The notes below the pieces were generated by a model. The model saw nothing but the letters and a program-made list of their open reading frames with translations, was not told the origin of the DNA and searched no databases. From NCBI RefSeq assembly GCF_004327985.1, contig NZ_SJDL01000002.1:62001-126000 (forward strand): a stretch of 64,000 nt of DNA, in the 5' to 3' direction. The translations under genes were made by a program, and so were the position numbers. The stretch is from Marinobacter halodurans. Lineage in GTDB: Bacteria; Pseudomonadota; Gammaproteobacteria; Pseudomonadales; Oleiphilaceae. Position 1 is the stretch's first letter. Each line of letters begins with the position of its first letter. Below are positions 51,635-59,877 of this stretch, piece after piece.

Positions 51635-52312
51635 TTAGTTAATCTGCCGCACGTCGGACAGGCCCACAGAGCCCATGCCCGCCAGGTTCAGAGTGACCTT
51701 GCCGCTGGTACCCAGCGACACGCTGTCCACATTGGCACTGATCATCGTGCCAAGCTGTTCGGTGCCGGAGGTATATCCGGCGTTGGCTTTCAACTGGTAG
51801 GTGCCCTCCGGCAGATCATTGCCGTTGGCATCCTTGCCATCCCAACTGAACGATTTCTGGCCGGCAGTCGCTGATCCCAGATCCAGCTGTCGCACCAGTT
51901 CGCCGGACGTGTTCAGGACGTCCACGCGCAGGCTGGATGTGGCCGCCGGCACCTCGACCGAACCCTTCACTTCGCCGGATGCCCCGAGAATGGCCGTCTG
52001 CGACGGCACCATCACGGTTCGCCCCACCATGGCGGAGGCCTGCAGCGCCTGGGTGGAGCGGAACTGCCCGGCCACATCCTGGACGCTGTCGGAAATGCCC
52101 TGCATCTCCTCCAGTGAGCTGAACTGGGCCAACTGCGCCAGGAAGTCACCGTTTTCCTGCGGCTTGAGCGGGTTCTGGTTGTTGAGCTGGGCGATCATGA
52201 GTTCCATGAACTCGTTCTTGCCCATGTCGCTCGTGGATTTGGTACTGCTGCTGTCCTGCGACCGGTATTGACTCAGTACGTCGGCTGCGGAGGTACCATT
52301 GACCGTACTCAT
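51635..52312 (-). CDS. flgD: flagellar hook cap / scaffolding protein FlgD
   Basis: Hook-cap protein of 225 residues. N-terminal MGKNEFMELMIAQLNNQNPLKPQENGDFLAQLAQFSSLEEM is the family hallmark region (residues about 29-70); an FlgD Ig-like domain follows with FSWDGKDANGNDLPEGTY. 21 bp after flgC. Confidence 0.96.
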   Translation of the reverse strand: MSTVNGTSAADVLSQYRSQDSSSTKSTSDMGKNEFMELMIAQLNNQNPLKPQENGDFLAQLAQFSSLEEMQGISDSVQDVAGQFRSTQALQASAMVGRTVMVPSQTAILGASGEVKGSVEVPAATSSLRVDVLNTSGELVRQLDLGSATAGQKSFSWDGKDANGNDLPEGTYQLKANAGYTSGTEQLGTMISANVDSVSLGTSGKVTLNLAGMGSVGLSDVRQIN

Positions 52313-52333
52313 ACTCTGCTCCTTACTGAGTCA

Positions 52334-52783
52334 TTACTGACCGAGGGTCAGGATGCGCTGCATCATGGATTTTGCGGTGTTCATGACGTCGACATTCATC
52401 TCGAAGCTGCGCGACGACGACATCATGTCCGCCATTTCCTCGACCACGTTGACGTTCGGGTAGAACACGTAACCGTCTTCGTTGGCCTGGGGGTTGTTCG
52501 GCTCGTAACGCATCTGCAGGTCCTCGTCGCTCTCGACGATCCCCTGCACCTGCACGCCGGCGGAGGCTCCGCTTTCCGGGCCCCAACTGCGACCGAACGG
52601 ATCGGCAGCGTTCATGGCATCCTGCTGGATCGCCGCAAAGACCGGCTTGCGGGCCCGGTAGGTGCTGTCGGTGCTGGAGCTGGCCGTCTCGGCGTTGGCC
52701 AGGTTGGATGCCGTGGTATTCAGCCGCAGGGACTGGGCTGTCATACCGGAGCCGGCGATATCAAAAATGTTTCCTAGTGACAC
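52334..52783 (-). CDS. flgC: flagellar proximal rod protein FlgC
   Basis: Rod subunit of 149 residues: MSLGNIFDIAGSGMTAQSLR, NLANAETASS and C-terminal MADMMSSSRSFEMNVDVMNT. Confidence 0.97.
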   Translation of the reverse strand: MSLGNIFDIAGSGMTAQSLRLNTTASNLANAETASSSTDSTYRARKPVFAAIQQDAMNAADPFGRSWGPESGASAGVQVQGIVESDEDLQMRYEPNNPQANEDGYVFYPNVNVVEEMADMMSSSRSFEMNVDVMNTAKSMMQRILTLGQ

Positions 52784-52811
52784 GACCTCTCTCCTCTACC
52801 CTGCGGTCCCG

Positions 52812-53213
52812 TTATTCGCCCTTGATGGCCTTGGTCAGGCCGGCGAACTTGCTGTTGAGAAACTGGAAGCTGGCCTGGTAGTCCATGGCATTACGCATGA
52901 AACGGGCCTGCTCCTGCTGTGCATCGACGGTATTGCCATCCAGCGAAGGCTGGTAGGGGTTGCGATACATCAACAATGCGCGGTCGCTCATGGCCGCATC
53001 CGGATCGATATGGCCGGGCTCGGTACGGGCCATGGCCAGTTCACCGGACTGGCCCTGAGCCTCACCCAGTGCCGCCTTGAAGTCGATATCCCGCGCCTTG
53101 AACCCGGGCGTATCGGCGTTGGCCAGGTTGTTGGCCAGGATCTCGGCACGCTGGACACGAACATTCAGTGCCTTCTCGTGAATTCCCAGCGCATTTTCAA
53201 AACTGATCGCCAT
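52812..53213 (-). CDS. flgB: flagellar proximal rod protein FlgB
   Basis: First rod gene of the cluster. The ATG at 53213 (protein MAISFENALG, 133 residues) has GGAG at 7 nt and matches the family start; an ATG 18 bp upstream precedes the Shine-Dalgarno and is rejected. Family blocks: NNLANADTPGFKARDIDF and the C-terminal MRNAMDYQASFQFLNSKF. Driven by a sigma-54 promoter. Confidence 0.96.
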   Translation of the reverse strand: MAISFENALGIHEKALNVRVQRAEILANNLANADTPGFKARDIDFKAALGEAQGQSGELAMARTEPGHIDPDAAMSDRALLMYRNPYQPSLDGNTVDAQQEQARFMRNAMDYQASFQFLNSKFAGLTKAIKGE

Positions 53214-53258
53214 TGAATCTCTCCACGGCATTGCCGCAAAACGATGTTGGAGGAGTCA

Positions 53259-53275
53259 AAGCAACAGTGGTGCCA
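53259..53275 (-). promoter_or_regulatory. sigma-54 promoter of the flgB operon
   Basis: On the minus strand TGGCAC-CACTG-TTGCTT has the invariant GG and GC exactly 10 nt apart (GG at 53273-53274, GC at 53261-53262). It lies about 48 bp upstream of the flgB ATG. RpoN control of rod-hook genes is the rule in polar flagellar hierarchies of Pseudomonas and Vibrio type. Confidence 0.82.
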
Positions 53276-53385
53276 GTTTGGCGAAGTCGCCGTCATTACT
53301 GGCCTGGCGGAGAGGTAAGGCAATATCGGAGAGAGGTTTCAGGAGGAAAGCGGCAAGAGCTTTCCCCCGATCACGGCAGTCGTCT

Positions 53386-53943
53386 TCAGGACGGCCAGCG
53401 GGAGACGAAGCTGGCCGGGTCCGGGCGTTCCAGCGCCGGTTTGTGGGTGGCAGGCGTGCCGACATAGAGAAAACCGGCAATGCGCTCATTCGGTGCCAGG
53501 CCCAGACCTTCCCTGACCGCTTCATGGTAGGCCACGGGGCCTGTGCGCCACATCCCGGCAAAGCCCCGGGCCTGGAGCGCCAGCAGCATGTAGGCCATAC
53601 CGCAACCGGTGGAAATCGATTCCTCGATGGCAGGGACCTTGGGATGGGACTGGTGGCACGTTATACCAACGATGATCATCGGCGCCCGCCGGGGCATCTG
53701 TTGCAACTTTTCCACCGTCGGCATCAGCGGATCATCGGCGTCGGCGATACGCGCGAACACTTCACCCAGGGCCGTCAGGCCCTCGCCTTCGATCACCAGG
53801 TATCGCCATGGCCGCAACAACGCATGATCCGGCGCCCGGGCCGCACAGGCGAAAACCTCTTCCAGAACGTCCGGTCCAGGCGCCGGCGTCGTCAAACGGG
53901 GCTCGGACGTGCGAGCCAGGATCGATTCGATGGTCTTACTCAT
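53386..53943 (-). CDS. nitroreductase family protein, YdjA-like
   Basis: FMN-dependent nitroreductase of the short YdjA type. Starting at 53943 (MSKTIESILARTSEPRL) it has 185 residues, as in E. coli YdjA (183), with GGGA eight bases ahead; the open frame runs 120 bp further but without family similarity. Landmarks: RAPDHALLRPWRYLVIEGEG, the STGCGMAYMLLALQARG helix, and FLYVGTP near the end. The physiological substrate is unknown. Upstream of, and co-directional with, flgB. Confidence 0.87.
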   Translation of the reverse strand: MSKTIESILARTSEPRLTTPAPGPDVLEEVFACAARAPDHALLRPWRYLVIEGEGLTALGEVFARIADADDPLMPTVEKLQQMPRRAPMIIVGITCHQSHPKVPAIEESISTGCGMAYMLLALQARGFAGMWRTGPVAYHEAVREGLGLAPNERIAGFLYVGTPATHKPALERPDPASFVSRWPS

Positions 53944-54210
53944 ATTCATTCCCGGAAAAACGTTGAAGCCGATGGCCGGAACGGACGTGTGCCGGACGGC
54001 CTGTTCCCATGCACATTCGACAAAATCGCCGACGTTCAGCTGGTAATTGTGGCAGTTCAGCAATACTGCTAATCTTTATAAAGCGCTTTACAGAGTGGTG
54101 GCTGCCCGTCCGGGCGACCCGCTCCGACACCTGATGACAATGGACCGAAGTGCAGGTCCGGGGTCAGCCTGGCCCCAAACACTATAACAACAAGCTGCCG
54201 GCGGAAAGCG

Positions 54211-54522
54211 ATGACAGAACAAGGCCGTTTCAACCGTTTTGCGGATTTCTATCCGTACTACCTGGAAGAGCACAGCGACGTCACCTGCCGTCGCCTGCAT
54301 TATCTGGGGAGTATCCTGGTGCTTGCCATCCTGCTGTATGCCGTGACCACGTCGCAGTGGCTTTACCTGCTGCTGCTCCTCGTCGTGGGCTATGGCTTTG
54401 CGTGGCTGGGCCATTTCCTGTTCGAGAAAAACCGACCGGCGACGTTCCAATACCCGCTGTATAGTCTGATGGGCGACTGGGTCATGCTCAAGGACATGCT
54501 GACGGGTCGGATTCGGTTCTAG
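54211..54522 (+). CDS. Mpo1-like (DUF962) membrane protein
   Basis: Protein of 103 residues with two hydrophobic helices (about 35-50 and 51-67). The motif FYPYYLEEHSDVTCRRLHYLG with the HS and RRLHYLG elements, and FAWLGHFLFEKNRPATF with a conserved His, are the signatures of the DUF962/Mpo1 family; the yeast member is a 2-hydroxy fatty acid dioxygenase. Its stop codon directly abuts the ATG of the cyclase gene. Confidence 0.85.
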   Translation: MTEQGRFNRFADFYPYYLEEHSDVTCRRLHYLGSILVLAILLYAVTTSQWLYLLLLLVVGYGFAWLGHFLFEKNRPATFQYPLYSLMGDWVMLKDMLTGRIRF

Positions 54523-55935
54523 ATGATGAATGCTCCCCTGGCCAGCGGCAAGTCATTGCTGCTCGAAACACAAAGCAAACCGGTCGTCATTCCCCCGATG
54601 CCGGATTACAACGGGCGGGTGCTGGCGTATGTTGGCGCGGCTGCGGTTATCTTCACCGGACTGCTCAGCCACACCTTTGCGGACTGGCTGATCTGGCTGG
54701 TGCCGGGCGCCCTGCTCTGGCCCCATGCGGTCCATTTCCTTACCCGCCAGACATTCCTCAGGCGCTACAGCCGCGTCCGCCACAAGATGCTTCACGTGGA
54801 CTGCGCGCTCGGCGGTGCGTTTGCCGGCACCATCGGACTGGTGGCGACACCATCGCTGTCGATCATGATGATGCTCATGTTCAGCTGCATGTTGCTCGGC
54901 GGCCTGCGCCAGTGGCTGTTCGGCATTTTCTGGTTTGCCCTGGCGGCCGTTGCCGGACTGGCCATGAACGGCATGGCCGTTTCACTGCAGGCACCACTCG
55001 TGCTCAGTGTGGTCGCGATCCTGGCGACAGCCACATTCATCTGCATAACCGCTTTCTATGCGCACCAGCAGGCCCGTGCGCTGATGTCCGCCAAGACCCA
55101 GATCCAGTACCAGCGGGAACAGTCGATCGCCCTTTCCCACAAGCTGTCCAAGTACCTGTCACCCCAGGTCTGGCAGTCCATCTTTACCGGCGAGCGTGAC
55201 GTGCGTCTGGAAACCCAGCGCAAAAAACTCTCGATTTTCTTCTCGGATATCAAGGGGTTCACCGAACTGTCCGAGGAAATGGAGCCGGAAGCCCTCACCG
55301 AGCTGCTCAACCACTACTTCAACGAGATGTCCCAGGTCGCGCTCAAGTATGGCGGCACCATCGACAAGTTCGTGGGCGACTCGATCATGATCTTCTTCGG
55401 AGACCCCACCAGCCGGGGGCCGCGGGAGGATGCGCTGGCCTGCGTATCGATGGCTATCGACATGCGCAAACACATGAAGATCATGCGCCAGAAGTGGCGT
55501 AGCCAGGGGATCAAGACCCCGCTGGAAATCCGTATGGGGATCAGCGCCGGCTATGCCACCGTGGGCAACTTCGGCGCCGAAAACCGGATGGATTACACCA
55601 TCATCGGCAAGGAAGTGAACCTGGCCAGCCGACTGGAATCCCTGGCCGACCCCGGCGAAATCCTGGTCTCCTACGAAACCTTCTCGCTGATCAAGGACAA
55701 GATCATGTGCCGCGACAAGGGCGAGATTACCGTAAAAGGCTTTGGCCGGCCGGTGCCGATCTATGAAGTCATCGACTTCCGGCGGGACCTGGGCGCTGAG
55801 CGCAGCTTCATGGAACATGAGAAAGCCGGCTTTGCCATGTACCTGGATTCCGAAAAAGTCCGCGGCTACGAGCGCGCGGCCATCCTGCAAGCCCTTGAGG
55901 ACGCCGCCGAGCGGCTGCGACAAGGCGAAGATTAG
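54523..55935 (+). CDS. cyaB: MASE2-domain class III adenylate cyclase, CyaB type
   Basis: Membrane adenylate cyclase of 470 residues. The N-terminal MASE2-like region has about six hydrophobic helices (30-182), followed by a linker helix and one cyclase homology domain (about 230-415). Metal Asp242 (FFSDIKGFT) and Asp286 (KFVGDSIMIFFGD), adenine-selecting Lys282 and Asp358 (MDYTIIG), and transition-state Asn367 and Arg371 (VNLASRLE) are all present, so it should make cAMP. The layout matches Pseudomonas aeruginosa CyaB, which feeds the Vfr pathway. Start is adjacent to the preceding stop; ATG 54526 is an alternative. Confidence 0.9.
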   Translation: MMNAPLASGKSLLLETQSKPVVIPPMPDYNGRVLAYVGAAAVIFTGLLSHTFADWLIWLVPGALLWPHAVHFLTRQTFLRRYSRVRHKMLHVDCALGGAFAGTIGLVATPSLSIMMMLMFSCMLLGGLRQWLFGIFWFALAAVAGLAMNGMAVSLQAPLVLSVVAILATATFICITAFYAHQQARALMSAKTQIQYQREQSIALSHKLSKYLSPQVWQSIFTGERDVRLETQRKKLSIFFSDIKGFTELSEEMEPEALTELLNHYFNEMSQVALKYGGTIDKFVGDSIMIFFGDPTSRGPREDALACVSMAIDMRKHMKIMRQKWRSQGIKTPLEIRMGISAGYATVGNFGAENRMDYTIIGKEVNLASRLESLADPGEILVSYETFSLIKDKIMCRDKGEITVKGFGRPVPIYEVIDFRRDLGAERSFMEHEKAGFAMYLDSEKVRGYERAAILQALEDAAERLRQGED

Positions 55936-55942
55936 CCCCCGG

Positions 55943-56761
55943 TTACTGTCGAATCAGGCGCAGCATGGCCGGTGCGCTGGCTTCGGTACTGCGCCACGGA
56001 TTGATATCCAGGCCACCACGCCGCGTGTAATGGGCACTCACCGTCAGCGACTCGGGTTGGCAACGCGCCATCAGATCCGTGAACACCGTCTCCACGCAGT
56101 GCTCGTGGAAGTCCTGCTTCTGGCGGAAGCCCACCACGTAATGCAGCAATCCGGCCCGATCGATCTTCGGACCGGTGTAGTGAATCAACAGGGAGCCCCA
56201 GTCCGGCTGTCCGGTGACCGGACAGTTGCTCTTGAGCAGGTGTGAGCACAGGGATTCCGTCACCACCTCGCCTGCTGCCACCAGCTTGTCGGGACACGGC
56301 TCATAGCCCGTCACCTCGATGGGCTCGTCGTCGATCAGCTCGTAGCCGGACGGCTGGGGCGCGATGTGGGCGGTCTCGTCCACGGAACAGAGTTCACAGG
56401 TCACCGCGGCACCGGAGGCGCTGGACAGATCCCGCTCCAGCCGCTCGATCACCTGTGCCCGGTCGGAGAAAGTCTCCTGATTCAGCGAATTCAGGTACAG
56501 CTTGAAGGACTTGGATTCGATGAGGTTTGGAGAGGCTGCCGGAATCCTGAAAATCCCCCAGGCCACGGCCGGAACCCCGTTCGGGCGTAACCAGGACAGC
56601 TCCCAGGCCTGCCAGACGTCACCGCCGAACCAGGGCCAGCGCCCGTCTTCCAGCCCGATGCGCTGGCGATTGTCCAGCCTCGGCACCGGAAACAGCAACT
56701 CCGGCGCATAGTGTTGGGGGTATTCGCTGGCTTTCCCCAGCGGTGCATTCTGCAGAGCCAT
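55943..56761 (-). CDS. queF: NADPH-dependent 7-cyano-7-deazaguanine reductase, type II
   Basis: Reduces preQ0 to preQ1 for queuosine. It has 272 residues, the bimodular type II length. The NADPH motif ESKSFKLYLNSLNQ sits near residue 82, and the catalytic Cys180 and Asp187 lie in NCPVTGQPDWG. It converges on the cyclase gene with only 7 bp between stop codons. The partner genes queA and tgt are 15 kb away in this window. Confidence 0.96.
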   Translation of the reverse strand: MALQNAPLGKASEYPQHYAPELLFPVPRLDNRQRIGLEDGRWPWFGGDVWQAWELSWLRPNGVPAVAWGIFRIPAASPNLIESKSFKLYLNSLNQETFSDRAQVIERLERDLSSASGAAVTCELCSVDETAHIAPQPSGYELIDDEPIEVTGYEPCPDKLVAAGEVVTESLCSHLLKSNCPVTGQPDWGSLLIHYTGPKIDRAGLLHYVVGFRQKQDFHEHCVETVFTDLMARCQPESLTVSAHYTRRGGLDINPWRSTEASAPAMLRLIRQ

Positions 56762-56773
56762 AGTCCGTTCCTG

Positions 56774-57547
56774 TCAGTGGCGGATGCCGCGACCACGCGC
56801 GAGCATGCGCAGGCAGAGTACGATCAGGATAACGATAAACAGGACGATCATGGACAGCGAAACGCCCACATTTACGTCCGATATCCCCAGAATGCCATAG
56901 CGGAACGCATTGACCATGTAGAGGATCGGGTTCGCCATCGAGATCGCCCGCCAGAAATCCGGCAGCAGCTGGATGGAATAGAACACGCCCCCCAGGTAGG
57001 TCAGCGGCGTCAGCACGAAGGTGGGGACGATGGAGATGTCGTCAAATTTGGTGGCCAGCATCGCGTTGATAAAGCCGCCCAGGGAAAACAGCATCGACGT
57101 GAGCGCCACCGTCAGGATCGTCGCTCCCGGGTGGTGCAGGGTCAGGTTGGTAAAGCCGAGCGACAGTATGGTCACGATCAGGCCGACGCCCAGACCCCGC
57201 GCCATGCCGCCGGCCACATAACCGGCCAGGATGATGTAGTTCGGCACCGGCGAGACCAGCAGCTCCTCGATGCTGCGCTGGAATTTCATGCTGAAGAAGG
57301 ACGACACCACGTTGGCGTAGGAACTGGTGATCACCGACATCATGATCAGCCCGGGCACGATGAAGGCCATGTAGTCCTGCCCGTCCATCTGGCCGATGCG
57401 CGAGCCGATCAGGTTGCCGAAGATCACGAAGTACAGCGTCATGGTGACCGCCGGAGGCAGCAGCGTCTGCGGCCAGATACGGGTGAAGCGGCGCACTTCC
57501 CGGACAACGATGGTCGAAAAGGCGGTCAGCTTGGCGTCCGGACTCAT
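56774..57547 (-). CDS. ABC-2 type transporter permease, YadH-like
   Basis: Integral membrane protein of 257 residues with six hydrophobic segments and the ABC-2 signature region (YLGGVFYSIQLLPDFWRAIS). It overlaps the ATPase gene by 4 bp. The pair matches YadGH of E. coli, an exporter without firm substrate. Confidence 0.92.
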   Translation of the reverse strand: MSPDAKLTAFSTIVVREVRRFTRIWPQTLLPPAVTMTLYFVIFGNLIGSRIGQMDGQDYMAFIVPGLIMMSVITSSYANVVSSFFSMKFQRSIEELLVSPVPNYIILAGYVAGGMARGLGVGLIVTILSLGFTNLTLHHPGATILTVALTSMLFSLGGFINAMLATKFDDISIVPTFVLTPLTYLGGVFYSIQLLPDFWRAISMANPILYMVNAFRYGILGISDVNVGVSLSMIVLFIVILIVLCLRMLARGRGIRH

Positions 57548-58479
57548 GCCTTACCTCCTGCCTGGCTGTTTTCCTGAACCATACGAATGAAGAGCTCCTC
57601 CAGTCGGTTGGCCTTGGTGCGCATGCTCACCACCCGTATTCCCTTGTCATCCAGATGGCCGAACGCGGAATTCAGGTCCTGCCCCCGGCGTACGTCAAGC
57701 TCCAGTTGGCTGTCATTGACCAGGCGGGTCTCGAAGTCAGGGAATTGCGGCGCTGCATCGACCGGTTCGGCCAGATCGAGGAGGAATGTCTCCACGCTCA
57801 GCTGCTTGAGCAGGTCCCGCGTGCTGGTGTTCTGCAGGATGCTGCCGTGGTCGATAATGGCGATATTGCGGCACAGCGCTTCCGCCTCTTCCAGGTAATG
57901 GGTGGTGAGGATAATGGTGGTTCCACGGCGGTTCATTTCCTGCAGGAAGGTCCACATGGAGCGACGCAGTTCGATATCGACACCGGCCGTGGGTTCGTCC
58001 AGGATCAACAGTTTCGGCTCGTGCACCAGGGCCCGGGCAATCATCAGGCGGCGCTTCATGCCGCCCGAGAGCATACGGGCCGGCTCATTACGCTTGTCCC
58101 ACAGCCCCAGCTCCTTCAGATAATGCTCCGCCGACACCCGCGCCCGCTTGGCAGGAATACCGTAATAACCCGCCTGGGTGACGACAATGTCGATAACCTT
58201 CTCGAACTGGTTGAAGTTCATCTCCTGAGGCACCACCCCCAGATTCATCTTGGCACCGGACAGATCACGGTCGATGTCGTGACCGAACACGAACACCTTG
58301 CCCGACGTCTTGTTCACCAGCGAACAGACGATCCCCAGCGTAGTGGACTTGCCGGCTCCGTTGGGTCCAAGCAACGCGAAGAAATCGCCCTGGCGGACTG
58401 TCAGGTCGATACCTTTGAGCGCCTCGAAGCCTGAATCGTACGTCTTTCGGAGATTTTCTATCTTCAGTGCATCCATCAT
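57544..58479 (-). CDS. ABC transporter ATP-binding protein, YadG-like
   Basis: Cytosolic ATPase of 311 residues: Walker A GPNGAGKST, signature LSGGMKRRLMIAR, Walker B LLILDEPTAGVD, and H-loop TTHYLEE. A C-terminal extension of about 80 residues follows the ATPase core, as in YadG. Start codons at 58479 and 58476 are both possible. Confidence 0.93.
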   Translation of the reverse strand: MMDALKIENLRKTYDSGFEALKGIDLTVRQGDFFALLGPNGAGKSTTLGIVCSLVNKTSGKVFVFGHDIDRDLSGAKMNLGVVPQEMNFNQFEKVIDIVVTQAGYYGIPAKRARVSAEHYLKELGLWDKRNEPARMLSGGMKRRLMIARALVHEPKLLILDEPTAGVDIELRRSMWTFLQEMNRRGTTIILTTHYLEEAEALCRNIAIIDHGSILQNTSTRDLLKQLSVETFLLDLAEPVDAAPQFPDFETRLVNDSQLELDVRRGQDLNSAFGHLDDKGIRVVSMRTKANRLEELFIRMVQENSQAGGKA

Positions 58480-58716
58480 GGGTGCCCAGCCTGCTTTTTC
58501 TGATGGGAGATTGCGCCTTGAGATCGTCTGTAAATTGTGCCGGGACCTGAAAATTCAACCCCTTCCGGCGGATTGGGCCAGCCCGCAGCCCCGGCGTGTG
58601 ACTTTGGCAAACTGCGACAGGTGTCCAACAAGCCCGTTGCGCTGGCTCTTATAATCAGCCCCATAACAATGAAGGCCTGATGCACACCGGCCCACCATGG
58701 AAAGACAGACGAGCCT

Positions 58717-59844
58717 ATGAACCTCAAGCCCTTTCTGCTGCTTGCTCCGCTGGCCCTGATCCAGGGCTGTGGCGGTGGTGATGGCGGCGATGACACGGCC
58801 ACCGGACAACTCACCCTGAGCGGCATCCAGGGCCTGTCCTACCAGACCCGGAGCCAGACCGGAACAACCGACGCCCGCGGCCGCTTTCACTACTACGCCG
58901 GCGAAACCCTGACCCTCAGTGTCGGCAACCTGCCGTTGGTGTCGGGCGTGCCTGCCGACGAGGTCGTTACCCCGCTGGAGTTCCTGCCGGAGACCCGCAG
59001 GCTCCTGGATAATGCGACGGTCGACGACCTGGGCCTGCTGAGCCACCGACCGGCGGAACAACAGGCCATCGCAAACACCACGCTGCGCAACATGACCCGC
59101 TTCCTGCTGGCCCTCGATGAAGACGGAACCACGGCCGACAGCAACCAACTGGTATTCACCGACCGGGTCATCAGCCAGTTGAACGCCGCGCTGTCGACAC
59201 TGGACCAACCCATCGACTTCACGGTGCCGGAAAGCCAGTTTATCAACGAGGTCACCGAGGACAGGGAGACCACCGCCGACGCCGACCTGACCCCGGCCAA
59301 CCGCCTGCTCAAGGCCATCTGCTTCTACCCGGAGGGCGACGAACTCTGCGAAGACCCGCCCACCCAGGCGGACATCGATGCCGCGCCGACACCGCCTGAG
59401 AACGGCACCGCAAGAGATCCGGACGTCGTCTACAGCGACGAGTTGGAAAGCAAGCGCAACCGGATACTGAACGCCATCCGCAAGGTCGAGGATATTGATT
59501 CCGACGATATCGACGAATACCTCACCAGCGAGCTGGACCGCATCACCACCGACATCGCCAACGAGTACTACCTCAGCCAGGTCACCCAGGAACTGCCAGC
59601 TTCGGATACAGCCATTCACGAAGTGACGGTACGCCGGGTCGGCCAGAAGGTATCACTGGAGAGCATCGAAGCCATCAGCACCGACGAAAACGCCCTGGTC
59701 GTCCATAGCTACAGTGCCCAGACCCACTCGGCGGAGTACTTCATTGACGGCGAGGCGGGGGATGACGCGGAACTGATCGTGAACTTCAAACCGGACGATG
59801 ACTACCGCTGGCTGAGGAAGCCGCTGCGCGTGGTTATCCAGTAG
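58717..59844 (+). CDS. hypothetical acidic lipoprotein
   Basis: Protein of 375 residues with a lipoprotein signal peptide (LLLAPLALIQGCGGG lipobox). The mature part is strongly acidic. An N-terminal region GLSYQTRSQTGTTDARGRFHYYAGE resembles the short beta-rich module found in many marine surface lipoproteins, followed by a helical middle part. I do not recognise a full-length family. It converges on the HD-GYP gene. Confidence 0.72.
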   Translation: MNLKPFLLLAPLALIQGCGGGDGGDDTATGQLTLSGIQGLSYQTRSQTGTTDARGRFHYYAGETLTLSVGNLPLVSGVPADEVVTPLEFLPETRRLLDNATVDDLGLLSHRPAEQQAIANTTLRNMTRFLLALDEDGTTADSNQLVFTDRVISQLNAALSTLDQPIDFTVPESQFINEVTEDRETTADADLTPANRLLKAICFYPEGDELCEDPPTQADIDAAPTPPENGTARDPDVVYSDELESKRNRILNAIRKVEDIDSDDIDEYLTSELDRITTDIANEYYLSQVTQELPASDTAIHEVTVRRVGQKVSLESIEAISTDENALVVHSYSAQTHSAEYFIDGEAGDDAELIVNFKPDDDYRWLRKPLRVVIQ

Positions 59845-59852
59845 CGGTAAGA

Positions 59853-59870
59853 TCGCCCCGACCGGGGCGA
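59853..59870. terminator. hairpin between converging genes
   Basis: A 7-bp GC-rich stem with a 4-nt loop (TCGCCCC-GACC-GGGGCGA) lies in the 33-bp gap between the lipoprotein and HD-GYP genes. There is no U tract on either side, so it is only a candidate terminator. Confidence 0.4.
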
Positions 59871-59877
59871 CCGGAGA

